From NCBI GenBank assembly GCA_019359275.1, contig JAHHHP010000061.1, forward strand, positions 1-33,593: a stretch of 33,593 nt of DNA, given 5' to 3'. Origin of the DNA: Myxacorys chilensis ATA2-1-KO14. Lineage in GTDB: Bacteria > Cyanobacteriota > Cyanobacteriia > Leptolyngbyales > Leptolyngbyaceae. The notes under the pieces were generated by a model that did no database searches, was not told the DNA's origin, and was given only the letters and a program-made list of their open reading frames with translations. This document shows positions 7,740 through 14,364 of this stretch, piece after piece (position 1 is the first letter of the stretch; every line of letters begins with the position of its first letter). The position numbers and the translations under genes were made by a program.

Positions 7740-7766
7740 AGGTGCGCTACCTGTGATAACGCACCT
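7740..7766 (-). terminator. Hairpin downstream of the hemerythrin gene
   Basis: AGGTGCG (7740-7746) pairs with CGCACCT (7760-7766) around a 13-base loop, 13 bp past the minus-strand stop codon. Only a short TGTT follows on the minus strand, so this is a plausible but weak terminator. Confidence 0.4.
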
Positions 7767-7778
7767 AAATCATTACAG

Positions 7779-8825
7779 TTACTGCATTGATGTTGACATT
7801 TCTTGCTGAACCTTGGTTTTCGCCGCTTTGAATTCCGTCGCCATTTGCTCTTTTTGTTCGCTGCTACAATTCTTGTCGATCGCAGCAAACATGGTGCTTT
7901 CTTCTTGGCGAATATGATCGCCTAGATGTTCCATGAGATCTTTAATTTTCGAGCGGAACTGATCGGCAGAGGCAGGATCCATTGCCTTAATTTCATCAAG
8001 CATGGGTCGCCATTCGGCTTGCTCATCGTACAATTCCTGAGTGTTATCATCCCCGTAGAACGATCGAATTCTTGGATAGACCACTTCTTCTTCGGCTTGA
8101 GCATGTACCAATATGTCTTTATAGAGTTGCCCAAAATATTCCTGCAACTTTTGCGGATCTTTTGTTGCGCCAATTTCAGTAAAGATCGTATTCACTTTGT
8201 TGTGATCCAGCCTAATCAAGGTCTGGATGTTCATATCTTCTTTGTGAGTGTTGTGAGTCAGCACACTGCCTGCAACCCCAGATAGGGCTGCGATCGAGTC
8301 TTGTACCCGTGCCCACAGACCTTGATCAGCATCTTGTCCAGTCATTTCCCGTACACCTACCTGTTCGAGTAGGCCTTTGAGTTGCTCTTGATGAGCGCGA
8401 CTCTCAAAGTTGACGGTGTTCAACGGCGCGATCGCGACTTCAATATCTGCGCCGACTTTCTGAGCTGCTTTGTGAATCGTGATACCACTCATGGCTTGAC
8501 CATGCTTCGCCAGTTCATGGTGAAGCAGTTTTTGATAGAACGCAAACTCATCGTTAGACATCATTTGCTCGAACTGCGAGATAAAAATCTTGGTGGCAGC
8601 ACTTGGTTCAGCTTGAATGCCATATTGCACGATTACCGTCTCAATGATGCCCAGGTTTTTCTGGTCATCGTCGAGCATCGTTTGCAAGCGATCGCGAACA
8701 TCGGAGTACTGGCAAGCATCGATTAATTTCTGATCATTTGAAAGAATTGCACTTTGAAAGGCTCTCAGATCGGCTAAGCGTTCACCAATCATCATCCGCT
8801 TTGTATCATCTAGTGTTGTCACCAT
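7779..8825 (-). CDS. Hemerythrin HHE-domain protein
   Basis: I start at ATG 8825 rather than the longer frame (8927), because AGGAG lies eight bases upstream of it. This gives 348 residues. The C-terminal part carries the diiron/O2-binding hemerythrin pattern: LDHNKVNTIF (H208), HAQAEEEVVYPRI (H241, E245) and EHLGDHIRQEESTMF (H300, H304). The first roughly 190 residues are helical with another His/Glu-rich stretch (LLHHELAKHGQ near 101-110) and may be a second, degenerate or ferritin-like bundle. Family roles include O2, NO or iron handling in the cytoplasm. It is a single-gene unit, and a direct repeat lies about 120-155 bp upstream. Confidence 0.82.
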   Translation of the reverse strand: MVTTLDDTKRMMIGERLADLRAFQSAILSNDQKLIDACQYSDVRDRLQTMLDDDQKNLGIIETVIVQYGIQAEPSAATKIFISQFEQMMSNDEFAFYQKLLHHELAKHGQAMSGITIHKAAQKVGADIEVAIAPLNTVNFESRAHQEQLKGLLEQVGVREMTGQDADQGLWARVQDSIAALSGVAGSVLTHNTHKEDMNIQTLIRLDHNKVNTIFTEIGATKDPQKLQEYFGQLYKDILVHAQAEEEVVYPRIRSFYGDDNTQELYDEQAEWRPMLDEIKAMDPASADQFRSKIKDLMEHLGDHIRQEESTMFAAIDKNCSSEQKEQMATEFKAAKTKVQQEMSTSMQ

Positions 8826-8945
8826 GATTAGTTCTCCTACGTAAGCAATTTTTTTATCAGTATCTAATCCACTCAAAGAGCAAAGATTAAGTCCCTCAAT
8901 TTTGAGCAGGATTGTGGTTTCGTCCACCCAACTCCAGTTAGATGT

Positions 8946-8980
8946 TTGGCTTAACTCTTCTTATCTCTTGGCTTAACTCT
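8946..8980. promoter_or_regulatory. Direct repeat TTGGCTTAACTCT x2, Pho-box-like, candidate regulator site
   Basis: The 13-mer TTGGCTTAACTCT occurs at 8946-8958 and 8968-8980, 22 bp apart (about two helical turns). A weaker CTTATCTC lies between them at 8960-8967. The CTTAAC core resembles the cyanobacterial Pho-box half-site CTTAACCT, normally repeated every 11 bp, but the middle copy is off register and degenerate. The repeat lies between the divergent hemerythrin (start 8825) and TspO-like (start 9113) genes. Confidence 0.35.
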
Positions 8981-9112
8981 ATAGACTTATACGAGGTGAA
9001 TTGTCAGTAGATGCCCATCTTGAGAGTGAGGAATGCTTAGAGTTCAATTTCTAACATTAATACTATGGAGAGGAGCAGCACAGATGTGATTTGAAATTGG
9101 GAAGGTACAGAT

Positions 9113-9589
9113 ATGAAACCTTGGATAATCATCGCCAGTGTTGCGTTTTTGGTTTCGCTTGGAAGTCTTTTAATTCGACCACGCCAAGATTTGCGATGGG
9201 TGAAACGGTTAGATCTTCCTCCCTGGTTAGCAATGGTTCAACCGTTGATTCCGCTGATTTGGACGATCGCATTTACCTGTGGCACATGGTCTGCTGTTTT
9301 GGTGTGGCTTGACGAACCAGGAACGCTCAAAACTTGGTTGCTAATGGGCGTATATTTGCTGGTCGAAATTGTTACGGTTTCCTACATTCCCTTGACGCTA
9401 CGACTGCGGAGCTTGGCGATCGGAACAATTATTGGTGGACTAGGGGCAGTTTTAGGAATTTTGCTCGCGATCGCTGTGTCTTTCACATCAGGGCAGGCAG
9501 CGTTGCTTCTTTTGCCTTATATTCTTTGGAGTCCCATTGGAACTTACGCAACCCAAGAAATGATTGACCTCAATCCAGAGGCAATTTAG
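9113..9589 (+). CDS. TspO/MBR (tryptophan-rich sensory protein) family membrane protein
   Basis: A 158-residue protein that is almost entirely hydrophobic and compatible with five membrane helices, the family length and topology. Family-like features are LDLPPWLAMVQPLIPLIWT near residues 35-53 and a C-terminal LLLPYILWSPIGTYATQEM followed by LNPEA, matching the usual PYLxWxxxAxxLNxxIxxLNP ending. TspO proteins bind porphyrins and related ligands and modulate tetrapyrrole or stress signalling at membranes. This copy has fewer tryptophans than canonical TspO and is divergent. It is divergently oriented from the hemerythrin gene, separated by about 290 bp that must hold both promoters. Confidence 0.7.
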   Translation: MKPWIIIASVAFLVSLGSLLIRPRQDLRWVKRLDLPPWLAMVQPLIPLIWTIAFTCGTWSAVLVWLDEPGTLKTWLLMGVYLLVEIVTVSYIPLTLRLRSLAIGTIIGGLGAVLGILLAIAVSFTSGQAALLLLPYILWSPIGTYATQEMIDLNPEAI

Positions 9590-10086
9590 CTGCTCAGATT
9601 CAGGAATGGCTTAATGAATAAGTGCGCTACTGTGAAGATGTATTTCAGCAGAACAAGCTCAAGAACACCATGTGAAACGATTTAGACAACGACGTTGTCT
9701 AAATCGTTACTATGAACTTTCAGCGCTGGAGATGTTAGCAGAAGTTTCAGAATATGCTTTATGTTAGTAAGTAAGTTCGCGATTGCAAAACGGCATATTG
9801 CTAAGACAAACTATTGACTATCAAACTGAGCAGGTTCTCGCCTGTTTTTCAAGTCGCAATGGTTGCACGATGTAGTATTTGGATTACTCATCAACCGCTA
9901 TGAATTTAGTTGAGTAGTTTGAACTACACCATCCCCACGTCTAGAACATCACCGCCTATTCTTAGAGTTCTAATTGTTCCTTCCACAGAGCCTGAATTTA
10001 GATCAATTTCAGATATTGACAAGCGAATTTGTGTGTGCTTCGATAGAGCTATGCAGACGAATATCAATCCTTGGTGTTCGTCTCAT
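9590..10086. other. Gene-poor stretch with protein-like fragments
   Basis: No intact gene. Plus-strand fragments in different frames look protein-like: IQEWLNE just after the TspO stop, and one running from about 9650 through FRQRRCLNRYYELSALEML to a TAG near 9768. They may be the debris of a small gene. A 15-bp-stem hairpin lies inside (listed separately). The remaining 9780-10086 is unremarkable AT-rich DNA. Confidence 0.3.
9676..9708. repeat. Perfect 15-bp inverted repeat with 3-base loop
   Basis: AACGATTTAGACAAC (9676-9690), loop GAC, then its exact complement (9694-9708). Such a tight hairpin would be very stable in RNA, but no T-tract follows. It is about 85 bp past the TspO-like stop codon, so it could end that transcript, or it could be a short palindromic repeat. 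Confidence 0.6.
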
Positions 10087-10088
10087 GG

Positions 10089-10225
10089 GCATTACCTCCG
10101 ACTCTCAAATTAATGCATATCCGATATTCTGGGTTAGCGTTTATTTGAATGGTTAGACAAATCTCCCAAGTAAACGCTAGTTCAGCATGTTGGATGTGCA
10201 CTGGTGTGAGGCTTGGAGGTAATGC
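10089..10225. repeat. Nested inverted repeats (11-bp outer arms, 13-bp inner arms)
   Basis: The outer arms GCATTACCTCC (10089-10099) and GGAGGTAATGC (10215-10225) are perfect complements. Inside, TAGCGTTTATTTG (10135-10147) pairs with CAAGTAAACGCTA (10167-10179) with one G-U. The two stems are nested, which would fold about 137 nt into a long-armed structure. No gene overlaps it. It could be a miniature mobile element or a structured RNA. Confidence 0.5.
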
Positions 10226-10342
10226 GCTTGAGACGCTTACCGCTAGGTAAAAGGGTATGTGGTGACCTTATTAATTTGGTCGGCATAGCTCGTCTATTTG
10301 ATGTTCCGATGCTGCTGTAAACGTATTGAAGGTTAAAACAGT

Positions 10343-10573
10343 ATGCATTCTAAAAAACAACCAAGCAAAAAGGAACAACTCGTTCGCTTGTATGGCTCGT
10401 ACTGCTGGTGGTGTGGTTGTTGCTTGCCTTTGGAGAAGTTGACTCGTGAGCATTTAATTCCTAGAAGTCTTGGTGGAACCCACTCTCTAGAAAATTTGCG
10501 GCTTGCTTGTTTCCCTTGCAATAATTCTCGCGGTAACAGTCTCTATCCGCCTCAGTGGAGGAAGAGAAATTGA
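10343..10573 (+). CDS. Small HNH endonuclease
   Basis: A 76-residue protein that is essentially a bare HNH nuclease domain. A CWWCG zinc knuckle (residues about 21-25) is followed by LTREHLIPRSLGGTHSLENL, which carries the catalytic His and the Asn, and then by LACFPCNNSRGNS with the second zinc-binding CxxC and final HNH residues. It should nick or cut DNA with a divalent metal. Free-standing HNH proteins of this size occur as housekeeping-like orphans, in phage and in mobile elements, and context here does not decide. It is followed by a strong terminator, so it is a single-gene unit. Confidence 0.8.
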   Translation: MHSKKQPSKKEQLVRLYGSYCWWCGCCLPLEKLTREHLIPRSLGGTHSLENLRLACFPCNNSRGNSLYPPQWRKRN

Positions 10574-10586
10574 TTCCACCTATGCT

Positions 10587-10640
10587 CTTTTTAGGAAGCT
10601 GAGTTTGAAAAATTAGGCTTCCTAAAAAGTAGTGTTTTTT
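10587..10640 (+). terminator. Rho-independent terminator after the HNH gene
   Basis: CTTTTTAGGAAGC (10587-10599) pairs perfectly with GCTTCCTAAAAAG (10617-10629), and six T follow at 10635-10640. The A/T flanks of the stem make it potentially bidirectional. Confidence 0.8.
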
Positions 10641-10703
10641 GCTTTAACTTAATAGAGCCGTTCCTATAAGACAATTTTAACTAGGATTATAACGAGGGAA
10701 AAA

Positions 10704-11387
10704 ATGCATAAGTTCTTGATTTTTAATGACGAAAAGCTGCTGCGGCGTGCGTTAACACACCGTTCCTATGCACATGAGAATCCTGGAGAAACAGAACACA
10801 ATGAGCGACTAGAATTCCTAGGGGATGCCATTCTCACATTTTTAAGCGGTGAGTATCTTTATCAGCGTCATCCAGAGATGGGAGAGGATGAAATGACGCG
10901 ACGGCGATCAGCTCTTGTAGACGAAAAACAACTTGCCAAATTTGCAATTGAAGTAGGTTTAGACTTCAGGATGAGACTGGGGCAGGGCATGATTCGAGAT
11001 GGAGGCTACCAAAATTCAAACCTTTTGAGCAGTACTTTTGAAGCTGTTGTTGGAGCTTACTATTTGGATAATAGCCGCAGTATTGAAGCAGTTTATTCTT
11101 TAGTTAAGCAGCTATTTGATTCTGTGCCCGAAGGGGTTGTTATATCCCGATCAACTATAGATTCTAAAAACCGATTTCAGGAATGGGCACAAGCAAATGG
11201 TGCAACAACTCCTCCAAAATATATGACAGAAAAAGTAGGTGGAATGGATCATGCTCCAGAGTTTATTGCTAAAGCTTACGTCGGCGATAAGCTCTATGGC
11301 GAGGCTAAAGGACGCAGTAAAAAGGATGCAGAAAAACAAGCAGCCGAAGATGCACTGACAAAGCTGAAGAAACGAGGCTTGCTGTAA
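10704..11387 (+). CDS. rnc: Ribonuclease III
   Basis: A 227-residue enzyme of normal length that cuts double-stranded RNA (rRNA and mRNA processing). The signature HNERLEFLGDAIL is at 32-44, with catalytic E37 and D41. The second metal-site segment is LLSSTFEAVVGAYYLD (107-122) with E113. A double-stranded-RNA-binding domain follows (about 154-224: NRFQEWAQANG...GRSKKDAEKQAAEDAL). GAGG lies about seven bases before the ATG. At the position of the conserved second-site Asp (D114 in E. coli, in ADTVEAL) this protein has S110. I believe SST is seen in other cyanobacterial enzymes, so this is probably a lineage variant and not inactivation. The gene stands alone. Confidence 0.93.
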   Translation: MHKFLIFNDEKLLRRALTHRSYAHENPGETEHNERLEFLGDAILTFLSGEYLYQRHPEMGEDEMTRRRSALVDEKQLAKFAIEVGLDFRMRLGQGMIRDGGYQNSNLLSSTFEAVVGAYYLDNSRSIEAVYSLVKQLFDSVPEGVVISRSTIDSKNRFQEWAQANGATTPPKYMTEKVGGMDHAPEFIAKAYVGDKLYGEAKGRSKKDAEKQAAEDALTKLKKRGLL

Positions 11388-11503
11388 GCTCATAAAGAAG
11401 TAATCTGCACCCAACCATTGCCCTCCATCAAAAATATCGCCCTAAAATCCCAGATCTGATTGAACAACCCTATGGTTAAAAGGCTTTGACCAATGCCCCA
11501 GAA

Positions 11504-12625
11504 TTAACGCAAATCCAACCAGACCTGTGCTGGGATCTCTTCCAACTCCGACGAAAGCAGGAACGTTCCAGGTGGAAAATCGTTAGAAACTAATTGCTCT
11601 AGCAAAATAAGTGCTTCTGCAAATAGAAATTCAACAATTTCATCAGGAACGCTACTGCCCACAAAGTTAACAGGATAACCCTGATTCACCAGGTAGAGAA
11701 TGCGATTTGGGAGATGGTAGGCTTGCACATGGGGATGAACAAACTCCGTCCATTGTGCCTGAGTATGCAAGTAGTCCAGATCAATCTCGATTTTTTTTGA
11801 ACTGGCACTGACCAGAATAGTGCGATCGCTCAACCGATCAATCACCTCTGGCGTAATCGAACATACCCCCGACGCGCCAATCACAATCGAAGCCCGATCG
11901 AAGCTATCCAGTTCATCTTGCAATAGGAAGCCGTCCAACTTCAGGGCTACCTTCTTAATCACATCCACATCGTGTGCGGCAACGACGACGTTTTTTGCTC
12001 GTAGACTGCGGCATACTCCACGCCCGACCCAGCCATAGCCATTGACGAGAGCTAACCGCCCTGCGATCGCATAGCCAATCTCACGCAGAATTGTATCTAG
12101 AGACAGCACCACTGCATCTCCGACATAATCGCCTTCAATCTCCTTCAGTCTTGTCTCAGCACAGTTCAACTGAGGAATTAAAAGATCGTCAATACGCTGT
12201 GCCGCCCATACTCCTTGCTTCGTAATTTCAACACTTCCTCGAACACTGTTCGAGTATTCCCGATAGTGGTTGTGGAAACACGTGATAGCATAACCACCCA
12301 CCTCATGGAGAAGCAGTTGGTGATCTGCTTGACGACATCGCTCAAGGCTATCCTTCAATTCAGTCTGAATAGTTGCTTCCAACTCATGGAATCCTGGTGT
12401 CAACACTCGAATTCCATGATCCTGCAACGCTTTCACGACTTGTTTCTTGCCAGAGTAGCTAATGCCAATCACAACATCAATCGGAAAAAACTGGTGGGAG
12501 GTCAGCAGCAACCGCAGCGTATCTTCATAGAGATGCTGCACCACAAACTGGCGGCAGCTAGGATGAGGTTTGATGCCTACTCGTCGAGCCACCTCACCCA
12601 AAAAATCGGGATGGAAAGTATTCAT
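11504..12625 (-). CDS. S-adenosylhomocysteine hydrolase-like NAD-binding protein (divergent paralogue)
   Basis: I start at ATG 12625, preceded by AAGGA with six bases spacing, giving 373 residues; the frame itself is open to ATG 12670. Residues 196-203 (GYGWVGRG) form the NAD-binding loop equivalent to GYGDVGKG of adenosylhomocysteinase. SVEITKQG (131-138) corresponds to the EETTTGV region. Aligning by eye back from the IAGR segment, the catalytic Asp is kept (D166), but the Lys that oxidises the substrate ribose is replaced by Glu (E164). The protein is also shorter than the roughly 430 residues of the true enzyme. It is therefore probably not a standard SAH hydrolase. It lies downstream of a SAM methyltransferase gene on the same strand. 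Confidence 0.7.
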   Translation of the reverse strand: MNTFHPDFLGEVARRVGIKPHPSCRQFVVQHLYEDTLRLLLTSHQFFPIDVVIGISYSGKKQVVKALQDHGIRVLTPGFHELEATIQTELKDSLERCRQADHQLLLHEVGGYAITCFHNHYREYSNSVRGSVEITKQGVWAAQRIDDLLIPQLNCAETRLKEIEGDYVGDAVVLSLDTILREIGYAIAGRLALVNGYGWVGRGVCRSLRAKNVVVAAHDVDVIKKVALKLDGFLLQDELDSFDRASIVIGASGVCSITPEVIDRLSDRTILVSASSKKIEIDLDYLHTQAQWTEFVHPHVQAYHLPNRILYLVNQGYPVNFVGSSVPDEIVEFLFAEALILLEQLVSNDFPPGTFLLSSELEEIPAQVWLDLR

Positions 12626-12685
12626 TGTGCATCCTTGTGATTTGTTCCACAGTTGATTCTTGTGCGCCAAGCACAGAGAAGTTAA

Positions 12686-12721
12686 GTTTCAACTTCAAAT
12701 TGCATCATTTGAAGTTGAAAC
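12686..12721 (-). promoter_or_regulatory. Perfect 14-bp-stem hairpin between methyltransferase and SAHH-like genes
   Basis: GTTTCAACTTCAAA (12686-12699) pairs with 12708-12721 across an 8-base loop. On the minus strand it lies 16 bp after the methyltransferase stop and 60 bp before the SAHH-like start. No T-run follows, so an intercistronic mRNA-stability or attenuation role is as likely as termination. Confidence 0.5.
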
Positions 12722-12737
12722 AGTTCAAAGCTAAGAT

Positions 12738-13607
12738 TTAGGACTGGGAATTGGAGCGAGGCACTTCGCAAACAAACAGAACATCGTTTGTCCACTGCCG
12801 GAAAAATGGCAGTCCACCGAGCAAACGACTGAGATGCCAATCTAAAACCCGTAGAAATGGCTGTTCCAGGGTCTTCTCGCGCAGTTGCTTAAACAGACGC
12901 ATGAGGAAGGGAATCTTTTCATAGCGGCGGTGGAACATCACCAGGTAAGGAATGACCGAAATCAATCCAACCCCGTGGCTCTTACGAACCTTCAGTTCAC
13001 AACTTAGAAGGTTATACCATTCGTCTTGACGTAACCGAATCTTGTGTTCTTTGTAATGCAAATGCTTGAATTTGAATCGGTCTAACCGATACATCTGCGG
13101 AATGGTAACAACAACAAGCCCGCCTGGTGGCAAAATTGAACAACACGCTTCAAGAATTTGGAGAATATCGATTTCGAGTCCGTCAAGATGCTCCAAAACA
13201 TCTAGTAGAAAAATGACGTTAGGCTGCCACGGAAGTTTTGAAATGATTTGGTTGGATTCCCGAATGTCTGCCAAGATGTCAGGTGAAAATGGAGACTCAT
13301 AATCCACGCCACAGTATTGAAAATCGACACCCAAATTAGACAGATAGCGTAGCGCAATTTTGTCAGCACAACCCAGATCAAGGATGCGGGGATGTTCAAT
13401 ATTGGCTTCCTGCAAAGCTTTGGCAATCAGCCGAAACTTAACGTAATTGAACAAGTTTTCATCCTTAGCCGACAGAAGGCGATCGACTAGGTAGGAAGAA
13501 TGAGCCGTTCTTGTGGACAATACCATACGTGTTCTTACCTGTAGATGTTGCTTGACCGATACCAGTTGAAGCACCTCAGCAACTCGGTAACTGCGCGAAT
13601 TTCTCAT
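12738..13607 (-). CDS. Class I SAM-dependent methyltransferase
   Basis: A 289-residue protein with the SAM-binding motif I RILDLGCADKIALRYL (about 74-89), an acidic end of strand 2 (GVDYES at 100-105) and the DVLEHLD motif (136-142), typical of ubiquinone/menaquinone-type and Methyltransf_11/23 enzymes. The stretch LPPGGLVVVTIPQ matches the strand-5 region. The C-terminal part has basic, hydrophobic segments that may bind a lipid or sugar acceptor. The start may instead be ATG 13526 (MVLSTRTAHSS), with AGGTAAG upstream; at 13607 GAGG is only four bases away. It is followed by the SAHH-like gene, which suggests a shared SAM-linked function. The acceptor is unknown. Confidence 0.72.
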   Translation of the reverse strand: MRNSRSYRVAEVLQLVSVKQHLQVRTRMVLSTRTAHSSYLVDRLLSAKDENLFNYVKFRLIAKALQEANIEHPRILDLGCADKIALRYLSNLGVDFQYCGVDYESPFSPDILADIRESNQIISKLPWQPNVIFLLDVLEHLDGLEIDILQILEACCSILPPGGLVVVTIPQMYRLDRFKFKHLHYKEHKIRLRQDEWYNLLSCELKVRKSHGVGLISVIPYLVMFHRRYEKIPFLMRLFKQLREKTLEQPFLRVLDWHLSRLLGGLPFFRQWTNDVLFVCEVPRSNSQS

Positions 13608-14364
13608 ACGCCTCTTTCACGCACTTGATAAAGCCGTGTAGGAAAGTATTAATTTCGCGAAAACCTTATACGAGAGGGGCCTTACGGAGCGTGCTTAGTC
13701 TTACAGAGCGTGCTTAGTCCTACGGAGCATACTTACGGAAGAATCTAGAATTAGGATTAAGAAAGCTAAGAACACTGAAGCTGTTCGATAGAATAACCTA
13801 CTCACCTGCTAGCCTATAGCGAAATTTCTCGGAGAATGTTATTTGCGTAGATTCACTGAGAAATCTAGAAAAAAGGGGCTTTTTCCTAAATTTTATTTAG
13901 GAATACGTAGATTTATTTCAAATTTTTCAAGAAATCTTCACTGCTTTAGCTTGTACTTAGAACTATCAAGTAATATCCGTTTTATTACTTAGAAAAGAAT
14001 TACGGATATTCTCTAAAAGCTTAATAACATTGGAATAAATCTGGGCTAGAGAGTTAAACAGAGAGACTGAACAGAATCTGCAGGCTGTTATATAAAGCAC
14101 TTAAGAAACGGTTTAAACACGGATAAAAAATCGAGTTTTCATACTTAGGAAGTCGATGTGTTTACTGTTTAAGTAAAATTACTGAATTCTCTGATTCATA
14201 TGTTCAATCTTGCTATGCGGCTTAAGTATAATTACGAATTTTACAAAATTTTTATTAGTATAGTTACGCTTTACTGACAAATCTATCCCTCAAGACAGAT
14301 GAAACGACCCCGAAGCTGGGAAAACTAGCGCAGTTAACTAGCTATACTTAGTCATTAAAGGATC
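13608..14364. other. Long gene-free AT-rich region before the giant kinase gene
   Basis: No supported ORF on either strand. Short repeats and hairpins are present: a 19-bp tandem at 13681-13737 (separate entry), CCTAAAT/ATTTAGG (13885-13901, three-base loop), and AATATCCGT/ACGGATATT (13972-13980 with 14002-14010). The region is strongly AT-rich from about 13850. It must contain the promoter of the downstream signalling gene and perhaps that of the methyltransferase, and could hide a small RNA. Confidence 0.4.
13681..13737. repeat. Three imperfect 19-bp tandem repeats
   Basis: CTTACGGAGCGTGCTTAGT, CTTACAGAGCGTGCTTAGT and a more diverged third copy CCTACGGAGCATACTTACG follow each other directly. 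They lie about 75 bp upstream of the minus-strand methyltransferase start. Tandem operator or neutral repeat are both possible. Confidence 0.6.

Noticed and set aside
8826..8927. Extension of the hemerythrin frame upstream to ATG 8927
   Set aside because: A strong AGGAG with eight-base spacing precedes ATG 8825. The extra 34 residues contain that ribosome site and look unlike coding sequence.
9910..10156. Two overlapping plus-strand ORFs of 60-67 residues
   Set aside because: No ribosome site, no recognisable motif and mutually overlapping frames. The second runs into the nested inverted repeat, and the region looks non-coding.
14341..14350. TATACT as -10 box of the giant kinase gene
   Set aside because: It lies only about 17 bp before the start codon and overlaps the space needed for the ribosome site. 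No -35 element is found at the right distance.
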